Below, piece by piece: positions 55,104-64,000 of a DNA stretch of 64,000 nucleotides (positions are counted from its first letter, which is position 1; each line of letters starts with the position of its first letter). The stretch comes from Lichina pygmaea (Eukaryota; Ascomycota; Lichinomycetes; Lichinales; Lichinaceae). The notes under the pieces are model-generated. The model searched no databases, was not told the DNA's origin, and saw only the letters and a program-made list of their open reading frames with translations. The stretch spans positions 3,324,379 through 3,388,378 of the forward strand of contig OY730170.1 in assembly GCA_963422465.1 (NCBI GenBank). Direction: 5' to 3'. The position numbers and the translations under genes are program-made.

Positions 55104-56698
55104 AATACCTGCCTGGCTAGCTTCCTGGATCTACTCCTTCTGTGATAAGCACTCTACCACTCTTGTCTTTGATGATTCTGAGTCTTATTCTATTCCTATT
55201 CATTGTGGAGTTCCTCAAGATTCTCCATTATCCCCTATTCTTTTTCTATTCTACATTTCTGAATTGCATGAGACTGTGCATACTCCCTCTTCTGGTGTAT
55301 CTGCCCTGGGGTTTGCAGATGATACAAATCTGCTTGCTTTTGGTCACTCCTTGAAAAGTAACCTTCTGAAGTTAAAGAACACACACCACAAATGTCTATC
55401 CTGGGCTGCAAGACATGGAATAGTCTTCTCACCTGAGAAATATAAAATACTTCATTTTTCCAGAAGAAGATCAGACAATCTTCAGCTCAAGCTCAGACTG
55501 GGGAATGTGATTCTCAAACCAAAAGAAGAAGTGTGAGTACTTGGAGTGTACCTAGATGCAAAGCTCCACTGGCACAAACACCAGAGAATTATTCTTCAAA
55601 AAGCACAGAAAGCACTCTCTTCTCTTTCTAGAACTTCCTATTCTACTTGGGGCTTTCCAGTTCACACATCACGTCTGGTGTACACTGCTATACTGAGATC
55701 TCTACTGAGCTATGCAGTGGGGATCTGGTTTAACCCTCTAAGAAAATCCTCCAATATCTCTTCTCTTGTTTCATTTCAAAACAGATGCCTAAGACTTATT
55801 GGGGGTGCCTTCAAAGCCACTCCTTCTTTTCTATTAGAGAGTGAGCTTTTTCTTCTACCTCTAGACCTATACTTTAAATTTCACACTGCCTGTTTTCTTT
55901 CTTCTATTCAAAACTCCCCTCTCAAATACTTTCTTGACAGTATCTTTTCCACTATTTCCAGCTATGCCTCTCTCTTGAAGAAACCTTTAAAGAAATCCTC
56001 AACTATCTCTCCTAAGTGGAAATTCACTTGGTTAAGTCAAATAACTACTAACCAGGCTAGTTCAAAGAAAGAACTACAAAAGCTCTTTACTAAAGAGTGG
56101 GAAGACCAATGGGAAGAGAAGAAAAGAAGAAGCTATCCAGGCTGGCAGACTTTCTGTCAAAAGCCACACAAAAACAATCTGAAGCTCTACAAAGAGTTAC
56201 AGAAAGCTGAGGCAAGTCTGCTACTGCAAATCAGGACTGGAAGAATTGGTCTGGCAAGTTTTCTTTTCAGAGCTGGAGCTCCTGACTTCCCTACCCCACT
56301 ATGTGTGTGTGGCCAAGCAGAAGAAACTGCAAAACATATCACCTCTTCATGCTCTCTTTATTCAAGACAAAGACAACAAGTCTCTTTTAATCCCCAAGAC
56401 TTCACCACTATTATTTCAAACCCAGAGCTACTACAGAAGTTCTTGTACTGGTTTATGTCTTTGAAAAGACTAAACCAGTTTAATCTAGCTTTCAAACTCC
56501 ACTATTCCCAATCCAATACCTAGATTCTCTTCTCTTACCAGAAACTTCAAGATTTCTTTTGTTACATTCCCTAGTCACACCCTGCCTTCAGTTTTTATCC
56601 CTTCAAAGGTTTTCTGAAGGAGTTCACTATTAGCTAGAAGATCTGCATGGCTGTAAAGCTACTACCAGTGTAAGAATCAAATAAATAAATAAAAAAAG

Positions 56699-59600
56699 AG
56701 GTGTCCCAACTATTCTGCTGTGTAGGTCTCCTTGAATAGTACCACTATTAGATATTTTGTGAATCTGTCCACTATCACTATAATCAAGTTGTAGGTGATT
56801 CCTGTGACTGGGTCTTTGGACTTGGGTAGCTTCATAATGAAGTCTATTGACACATCTTCCCATAGGCCTCTCGGTATCGTGTTCGGGTGTTCTTCTCTGT
56901 ATGGCTTATGTCTTCCATGTTTGTTTTTCTGGCATAGTAGACACTTGCTGATGTAGCTTGTGACATGTTGTCAGAGGTTAATGACATTGTTCCCTGCCTG
57001 TTGGATAAGGTCTGTGGTCTTGGAGATTCCTGGGTGACCATGTGCTGGATTGTCGTGGTAGTTCCTTATTAGTTCTTCAGTGTCTTCTGCCATGAGCTTG
57101 TTGATCTGTGGTTAAGGCACCAGGTTTCCTTGCTAGTCCTGCTGTAAGATTGTTCCTTGGTGTTCATCATTTTCCATGTAGTTTTTTTGTTGGCTTAGTG
57201 TGTCTGCTCTCCTATTATCTTGTTCAGGGGTATACAAGATCTTGAACTTGTGTTGCCTGAGGAGTTCAGCCCATCTGACTTGCTGTCTGTTCAGCTTCTT
57301 GGTTGTTGTGAATGTTGTCAGATTCTTATGGTCTGTGAGAACAGTGAGTTCAGAACTGCTTTCCGTGTACACTCTCCAGTGTTTGAGTATGTTGATGACT
57401 ACCAGTAGCTCTTTGTCGTGGATATCATAGTTTTATTCCACTTGTGTTATTTTTCGTGAGTAGTAGGCAACTGGGTGCCACTTGCTATCTGCCTGTTGGC
57501 ATAGACATGCTCCCACTGCCTGATCTGAAGTGTCTGTCTTGATTTGTGTCAGTTGGCCTGTCTTGAAGTTGAGGAGAACTGGTTCCTTGGCGCAAGTGTC
57601 CTTGAGCTGTTGGAATACTTTTTGTTATCTCTCTGTCCACCAGTACTCCATGTTCTTCTTTGTGAGTTCTGTCAGTGGTGTTGCTATCTGTGAGTAGTTC
57701 TTTATAAACTATCGGTTGAAGTTGGCAAATCCTAGGAAGACTTGTACTTCCTTAACTCATGTCAGTGTTGGCTATTGCTGAATCACTTTGATTTTCTCAG
57801 GGTCAATCTTGATCCCTTCAATCCCTATGATATATCTGAGGAATTCAACTTCTGGTTTGTTGAACTCGCACTTCTTTGGGTTAAGCTTGAGCCCTGCCTG
57901 TTGTAGGCATTGTAGAACATCCTTCACATGTTTGGTATGTTCCTGTTGCGTGTTCAAGTAGACAAGAATGTTGTCCAGGTAGGTGATAGCTGTTTAGTCC
58001 AGGTGTGCTCTGATGACATTGTTGATCAATGCTTGACATGTTGCTGGTGTGTTCGTGAGTCTGAATAGCATAACCAGATACTTGTAGTGTCTGTATCAGG
58101 TTCTGAAGACTGTCTTCCATTCTTCTTCTTTTTTCATGTGTATCAGGTTGTATGCTTCTTTCAAGTCCAGCTTGGTAAAGATTGTAGCTTGGCTGATCCT
58201 GTCTCGCAGTTTGTTCGCATTTGGTAACAGATATCAGTTCTTGATGGTAATGTTGTTGAGTTTCCTGTAATCCACACAAAGTCGAAGACTTCTGTCTTTC
58301 TTTAGTGCGAATAGTATTGGGTATCCTGCTGGTGATTGAGATTCTTGAATGAAACTCTTTTTCAGGTTTTCCTCCAGGTACTCGCAAAGTACTTGGAGCT
58401 CTTTCTCTGATAACTGGTAAATTGGTCTAAATTCTGGCTCTGTCCCTGGTTGCAACTTGATCTTATGATCCCAAGGTTAGTGCTTAGACAACACTGCTGT
58501 TGTTGTCTCTTCCTGAAAGAGGTTATTATACCCAGGTCAGTACTCTTCAGAGATCTCCAGAGGGTTAACAACTTCCTCTCTCTTCATCTCTGACTGTTTG
58601 GCCACCTGGTTCTGGGGTGTGTCTGTCAAGGCAGACCTCTTCTCTTGAGAGTTGTCCTTTCTGTCAGTAAGGTTCCACTGAGGACTCCTTCCCTCATCTG
58701 TCCATGCCTTCTGCGGCTGGTAACAGGTCTGAGCTGTGTTGTTAGTGCAGTTCCTAAATGTGAGTACTCCTGTCCTCCAGTTAACAACTGGGTTGTGCTT
58801 CTTTAGCCAAGGCATCCCCAAATAGATATCCTGAGTGGCCAACTCGACAATATCAAGGTGGATCCTTTCAGCATGGTGTCCGGTAACTATTTCCATTGGC
58901 TGCGTCTTATGGCAGACTAGCTCTGTCTGTCTATTTGCTATCATGAGCTGATAGGGCTGCTGCTTGTGTCTCCTTCCAGTGCCAAGGGTGTTGTAAAGTT
59001 GCCTTGAGATGTAGTTTCCACTGGCTCCAGAGTCAACAAGTGTGTATGTCTGTACTGGTGTGTTGGCGTGTAGTGACACAGGTAATCGCAGGTGCTTTGT
59101 GTTGCTAGAGGTCATGTTGTTGAGCTCCCGATGTCACCCCTTGACAAGAGAGTTCAGTCTTTTCCTGATTGAAGTGTCTTTCCACTGACTGGGCAATAGG
59201 TCCAGCCATTCCCATCAGTCCTGAGGAATCTGTTCATGAATTTGTCTTGCTGATACTTGTCACATCCAGGCTTGAGGCAGTACTGCCAATTGTTGACATA
59301 GCAGTTGTGGTTGCTGCCTTGCTGTAGGAACATGAGGTGTTTGTGCCAATCATGTGTGTGCCCGGGGAATGCAGTGTGTTGGTGTTTGTCCCAAAGGTGG
59401 ATCTCACACACATCCTTCTCGCAGTTGACCTAATGCTTGTGGCAGGTGGTGTGGTAGGGTGAATGTCCTCCGTACCTCCGTAGTTGTTCGTGGTAGGTGC
59501 AGTAGTGCTTCATGCAAAACCTCCACTGTAGTTCGCTGTGCTGTAGATTTCATGGGTCTATGCTGTAAGCATAGCTTCCTTGTGGTATTTCTTCTTTGAT

Positions 59601-61267
59601 AGACATGGGTTTGTCTCAGTCCCTATCAGAGGTGGTTAAGAGCTCCTGTCCCTTGTCCTGACCTGTCTGTTCTGGTAGGTCCTTGCCTCCTGATGTTACC
59701 AGTTGGTGAGCTGCTTCCAATGTCTGATTGTAGTTGTCCTATTGTTCGAAGGATAGCTGAGCCTCTCCTGGTGGGTCCTCTGGCTTGATGACATTCCAGT
59801 CTCCGTCAAGTGTATTAAGTTACTGTCAGTGCATCTTGTTCTTTGAACAACAGTCTTTCGCTATATGGCCTAGCTTGCCACAGGCATAGCACTTCAGTGC
59901 TTTCTTTTTTTTGTTGTTCCTTCCCTTTGTGAACCTTCCCTTGTGGTGGACTGCATCCAGTTCCATAGGTGCATAGCTATATGGGTCATGTGGTGGTGCC
60001 TTGTTAGGCAGCTTGTAGTGGTTGCTCACATGCCATGCAGGGTGGCTGTATCCTCTGTCGTGGTGTTTCTCCATCACTCGCTCAAATAGTTTGTCATCAA
60101 TGTTGATTGCTTGTGTGATGAGTTCATCCAGTGTGTTGACCACTCATCCGTCCAAGGTGATTTCATCCTTCATGTTTTCCTTGAGTCTACGTCAGTACAT
60201 GACCATCAGAGTGTCATCGTCCCAGTCAGTCAGTACTGAGTATTGTTTGAACTGCGTGGTGTACTCTGCAGCTGAGCATTGTTGCTTGATGTGCTGGATC
60301 ATTTGTATAGCTACTTTGTCTTTGTTAGATAGTCCAAGGATCCTTTTGATCTTGTCCTTGAATTGTGTCCATTTTGTCATCCATTCTGATGTGCTGTCAT
60401 AGTCTCTGTTTCCTGAGAGATGTTTGTTGACATAGGGCTTGATCTATCAATAAGCATTACCTCTCATGTAAGTGGTTGTGAAGAGGGGCCACTTTTCCTT
60501 AGGCAGCTTTGTCTCTGGTTGGAATTGAAAGTAGACTTAGAGTTGCATAAGCCAGTCGTCAACCTTATTTCTTTCACTGTAGAACAGGTCTGGCTTGGTG
60601 ACGCTAATCTTTCCATCTGGGAAGTTGGGGTTGGTTGCTCCTGAGGTACTCATCCTTGAGAGTCTTCAAAGTGTTGCAGTCTGTACTGTACTGTCCTATC
60701 TGAGTATAGGATTAGGGTGAGAGGTGGGAGGCAGGTTGGTTCTCGCAGGAGAGGAGTGTCAAGGAGTGCGAAGGAGTTTGGTGGAACATGGTGGTGGTGA
60801 CACCTGATCAATAGCTTTGTACAAAAGGATTGTATTGAAGTAGATCTAGTTGTCTGGATCACAACATGAGTTGAAGATGATTGTTCTATAGGGGAACTAT
60901 CACCAGACTATATAGTGCTCAGTTCGTGAGCACAGTGAGCTCTGCTCACTTTGCTCACTTGTTCATGCACGCTGCGGTGAGCTGGGTGAGCTCTGCTCAG
61001 TTTGCTCACTTGTTCATGCACACTGCGGCAAGCTGGGTGAGCTCTGCTCACTTTGCTCACTTTTCATGCACGCTGCGGTGAGCTGGGTGAGCTCTGCTCA
61101 CTTTGCTCACTTGTTCGTGCATATGCATGCTGCGGTGAGCACCCTCTGGTTTGTCTTGCTGGTCATGTGACTGGTTCCCGTGCCACGCTGTCTGGTACTT
61201 CTGTCCAGTATCCTGTCTGCTGCTTTCTGTGAGTATATAAAGACTGTGTTCCTCCTGGGTCGTAACA
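56699..61267 (-). mobile_element. Ty3/gypsy element, family B, 3'-truncated and heavily broken
   Basis: Minus strand. The 5' LTR (about 60822-61267) is followed by Gag (about 60650-59820; knuckle CYACGKLGHIAKDC), protease (near 59.05 kb; VDSGASGNYIS), RT (about 58.45-57.75 kb; [20 protein letters not shown]), RNase H (about 57.45-57.1 kb) and the start of integrase, cut at 56699 by the 3' end of LINE d. Many breaks (more than ten), and the DNA is T-rich on the plus strand, typical of RIP-type decay. Its LTR begins exactly where the family A solo LTR ends. A further family B LTR in the other orientation is at 62235. Confidence 0.82.
60822..61267 (-). repeat. family B 5' LTR with 51-bp tandem repeat
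   Basis: Begins TGTTACGACCC at 61267, with TATA-like TTTATATACTC close behind. Four imperfect 51-bp units built on GTGAGCTCTGCTCACTTTGCTCAC occupy about 60920-61140. The inner end is uncertain; TTGTACA near 60822 is a guess. Confidence 0.65.
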
Positions 61268-61509
61268 CCTAACTGATTCAGTGACCTTGACCTGACTTGG
61301 CTTGAGACTTGAGACTTGGATTGATGTACAAGACGAAAGACAAGGAAGGAAGAAAAAGAGAAAAGAAGAGAAGAAGCTGGGGGAGCAGGAGAAGTTCTTA
61401 TAGGCAGGGGATCAGGCAACAGCAGAGCAAGCAGGCAACAGTGCAGATAGAACTTCCCGGCAAGGTGTGTGACTTGTGCCAGATATGCAACTGGGCCAGA
61501 ACTGTGACA
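61268..61509 (-). repeat. family A LTR, solo or truncated
   Basis: 242 bp matching the LTR at the left edge of the window. Its TGTCAC end abuts LINE g at TGATC. Its other end abuts the TGTTAC start of the family B LTR, so family B probably inserted into this LTR or removed its end. Confidence 0.82.
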
Positions 61510-62234
61510 TGATCTTCCCCTGGTCCCAGATTTGGAAACTCAAGAAAGACTAGCTAAAACCTTTGAGGAGAAGACAAAAGTATTCTCAGCCCAGTTCTTC
61601 CCCAAAGCACTTGTTCCAGAACCAAGTACAGAGAGTTCCCAGAGTACTCCAGCGATCCAGCTTTCTCAGGAAGTTACTGCTGAAGAAGTGGAACAAATTC
61701 TGAACAAAAAGAAACCTTTCACAGCAGGGGGAAAAGATGAGCTACCAAATAGATTTTTGAAAGCTCTGGGTTCCAAGTTCTGCCAAGCTATGGCTGTTCT
61801 CACATCAACATACTGGAGATTGGAATACTTTCTAGAAAGATTCAAGAATGCAAAGACAGTCTGTCTAAGAAAACCTGGTAAAGAATACTATAGCCAAGCT
61901 AAAGCCTGGCACCCTATAGCTTTGCTAAACACAACTGGCAAGCTGATGGAAGCTATTACAGCAACCAGGCTAAGCAAGGTAGCAGAAGAAGCTAGACTTT
62001 TGCCAGAAATCCAGATAGGCTTTAGGAAAGAAAGATCAACTGAATCAGCACTCTTTCTACTAACTTCCCAAGTAGAAAAAGTCTGGAAGGAAGGTATAGT
62101 TGTATCTCTACTTTCTCTGGGTATCTCAGGAGTCTATGACAGAGTTCTACCTAAGATCCTCCAACAAATCCTGGAGAGAAAAGGAATTCCTCTCTGGCTA
62201 TCTTCCTGGATTCTCTCTTTCTGCACCAGTTATT
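61505..62234 (+). mobile_element. Tad-like LINE fragment, copy g (RT part)
   Basis: Plus-strand ORF2 piece: ETQERLAKTFEEKTK, NTTGKLMEAITATRLSK, GFRKERSTESALFLL, then YDRVLPKILQQILERKG. It starts at the family A LTR (TGATC junction) and ends at the family B LTR (62235). The piece is one open frame over about 230 codons. The RT catalytic FADD part is beyond the break. Confidence 0.82.
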
Positions 62235-62490
62235 TGTTACAACCCAGGAGGAACACAGTCTTTATACTCACAGAAAGCAGCAGACAGGATACTGGACAGA
62301 AGTACCAGGCAGTATAACACAGGAAGCAGTCACATGACCGGCGAGACTGACCAGAGGTTGCTTGCCACAGCACGCATATACGTGAGCAGAGTGAGCAAAG
62401 CTCACCCAGCTCGCTGCAGTATGTATAAGCAGTGAGCAAAGTGAGTAGAGCTCACTGAGCTCACAGACTGAGCACTATATAGTCCGGCGA
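62235..62490 (+). repeat. family B LTR, truncated, plus orientation
   Basis: From TGTTACAACCCAGG to AGCACTATATAGTCC, matching the family B 5' LTR at 61267 inward but with only one to two of the GAGCTCACT-type units. It lies in LINE g and is cut at 62490 by the 3' tail of LINE f. Confidence 0.78.
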
Positions 62491-64000
62491 TTTATTTATT
62501 TATTTATTGATTAATTTTATTTATTTATTTATTTATTTTATTTTATTCTTACACTGATTCAGCTGTAGAGCCATGCAGAACTTCTAGGTACATGTTTGTT
62601 TCTCCAGAAAACCTTTGGAGGAATAAAAACTGGAGCTTGGGAGAGACTAGGGAAAATCTTGTGGAATATGCAGTAGCTAAGGAAATTTGTACATGTAGCT
62701 ATTTGTTAAAATAAACAGTTGACTTGGTAGAGCTTAGAAAGAGAGTTGGTGGGCTAGGTTGAACTGGTCAAGTCTTTTCAAAGACATAAACCAGAAAAGA
62801 AGTTTAGGAAGTAGCTTGGAGGAGAATAAGATAGATAGGAAATCTTGTAGGGGGAATTGGACTTGTTGTCTTTGGTTTGAAAATTTGTTACAGAAAAAAA
62901 TGATGTGTTGGGCTGTTTCTTCTCCAAAACCACAGGTGCATAGAGGGGAGTTAAAGTCTGGAACATTTGCTCTGAAAAGAAAACTGGCCAGTCCTATTCT
63001 TGCTGACAGAATTTGAAGAAATAGACTAGACTCAGCTTTTCTCAAATCTTTGAAGATATTGAGGTTTTTCTTCTGTGGCCTTCTGGTGAACATGTCCCAA
63101 ATAGCAGAACAATTTCCTCTGCTTACCTGCCATCTGGCTTCCTATTCTTTGTGGAAAACCTCCTGTAGACTTTTCTTTGAGAAGTCTTGGTTAGTAGTTA
63201 GTTGTTCCAGCCAGACTGTTCTCCAGTTTAGGGAAATAGTTGTCAGAGACATTGGTGTAGTTCTGAGAGAAGAAACATAGAGAGAAATTTGACTGTGTAG
63301 TTTGTGGAGAAGTGTAGAAGGAGAGTTGGGTAATGTGTTTGAATAGAAAGATAAAAGAAAATATGCTGTTCTCAGCTTGAAGTATAAGTCTAGAGAGGGT
63401 AGAAATAGTTCTGATTCAAGTAGGAAAATAGGAGTGGCTTTAAAGACACCTCCTATAGTTCTTAAACATTTATTTTGGAAAGTAGATAATGAAATAATAT
63501 TAGAGAGTTTCTTTTGGGGATTGAACCAGACTCCTACTGCATAACTAAGAAGAGATCTTAGTATAGTAGTGTAGACATGACATGCTGTTAGGACTGGTAG
63601 TCTCCAAGTAGAGTAGGTTGTTCTGGATAAAGCTGAGAAATATTTGGAGGTTTTCTGTGACATGATTTTTTGGTGTTTTTTCCAGACAAGTTTTGAGTCA
63701 AAGTAAAGTCCCAAGATGCGCACTTCTTCTTTTGGTCAAAGTACCACTTCTCCAAGTCTTAGACTGAGCTGAAGATTGTGTCTTCTTCTTCTAGAAAAAT
63801 GGAGAAGTTTATACTTTTCAGGTGCAAACTTCATACCATGTTTTCTTGCCCAGTCCTGACATTTGGAATGTGTAGACTTCAACTTGAGAAGGTTGCTTTT
63901 TAAGGAAGAGGAGAATGCAAGAAGATTAGTGTCATCTGCAAAACCAAGTGCTAAAACTCCTTTCTCAGGGGTGTGTACAGTATTGTGCAGTTCTGAGATA
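62491..64000 (-). mobile_element. Tad-like LINE copy f (3' part, runs off the window)
   Basis: Minus strand. A long TTTA/TTTTA tail (62491-62546) is followed by a 3' UTR and the ORF2 C-terminal part (CTCGFGEETAQHIIFFC; LASFLFRANVPDFNSPLC) back to the FADD region at the right edge (beginning near 63.93 kb). Nearly identical to LINE c at 39890-41340. At least one frame change. Confidence 0.85.

Larger units (their letters stand above)
45259..56523 (+). pseudogene. LINE d ORF2 (endonuclease + reverse transcriptase), in three pieces
   Basis: Pieces: 45259-46553, 48257-48789 and 55109-56523, together 1,081 codons. The endonuclease has VDIIALQEPWKNPH, LLTDSNLHHPDW and GSDHRPVLTCLDLD. RT has NTTGKLMEAIAAARLSK, GFRKGRSTEAALF, LDISEAYDRVLP, GVPQDSPLSPILFLFY and LGFADDTNLLAF. 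The end has CVCGQAEETAKHITSSC. No RNase H domain is seen, unlike Tad1 itself. Apart from the two insertions the only clear stop is TGA at 55534-55536, so the copy was young when it was hit. Confidence 0.85.
43591..56698 (+). mobile_element. Tad-like LINE copy d, near full length, interrupted twice
   Basis: About 5 kb of LINE when two later insertions are ignored. Parts: a 5' UTR with two related 45-bp blocks 84 bp apart (43661 and 43745), ORF1 (43871-45262), ORF2 (from 45259), a 3' UTR and an A-rich tail with AAAT units at about 56677-56698. It was hit by chimeric element e (46554-48245, TSD atctctgagat) and chromovirus G2 (48790-55103, TSD aatac). ORF2 resumes after each with the reading frame kept once one TSD copy is discounted. 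Its right end abuts gypsy family B. The exact 5' end and its own TSD were not found. Confidence 0.85.

Noticed and set aside
1123-61509. Idea that the two family A LTRs are one element whose halves were separated
   Set aside because: Both contact the LINE through the same LTR end (TGTCAC), and the LINE halves are in opposite orientation, so two insertions are required.

Overview
The window looks like nuclear DNA of a filamentous ascomycete (Pezizomycotina, probably Sordariomycetes/Hypocreales). Protein genes carry short GT-AG introns of about 55-100 bp. One gene is the hyphal-fusion STRIPAK subunit HAM-2/FAR11. The mobile DNA is typical of such fungi: Tad-like LINEs, chromodomain Ty3/gypsy elements, Ty1/copia and a pogo/Fot1 relic. 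Much of the divergence between repeat copies is C:G to T:A, as expected from RIP or methyl-C decay. The species cannot be named from the sequence.

Layout. 1-3.4 kb: edge of a gypsy element (family A) next to a LINE fragment, then an internally deleted Fot1/pogo transposon. 3.4-24.2 kb: host region with cystathionine beta-lyase (+, 3 exons), threonine deaminase ILV1 (-, 3 exons, convergent with the former), a solo copia LTR, a decayed dihydroorotate dehydrogenase, an unassigned 2 kb, an RWD-RBR E3 ligase (-), the 7-exon ham-2 gene (+) in divergent arrangement with it, and 5 kb rich in simple repeats that hides a two-exon 74-residue cysteine-rich protein gene. 24.3-64 kb: an almost gene-free nest of retroelements.

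The nest can be ordered by target-site duplications. A copia element (-) was split by chromovirus G1 (TSD caata) and by a non-coding LTR element R (TSD ggtat). R was in turn hit by a chimeric retroelement (14-bp TSD). A near-complete Tad-like LINE (+) was hit by a second chimeric retroelement (11-bp TSD) and by chromovirus G2 (TSD aatac). A third gypsy family (B), solo LTRs and further LINE pieces fill the right end.

Three observations stand out. (1) Two chimeric elements share the same 1,124-bp non-LINE 5' module joined to different points of the LINE 3' region, each with its own TSD, which is the signature of repeated template switching during LINE reverse transcription. (2) Both chromoviruses carry, between pol and the 3' LTR, an antisense frame for a Zn2Cys6-like cluster followed by a coiled coil. 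(3) Element R contains tandem units that each carry splice-site and branch-point-like motifs.

The host genes are housekeeping or signalling genes: sulfur amino-acid and isoleucine synthesis, ubiquitin ligation and STRIPAK signalling. No secondary-metabolite or effector cluster is evident.
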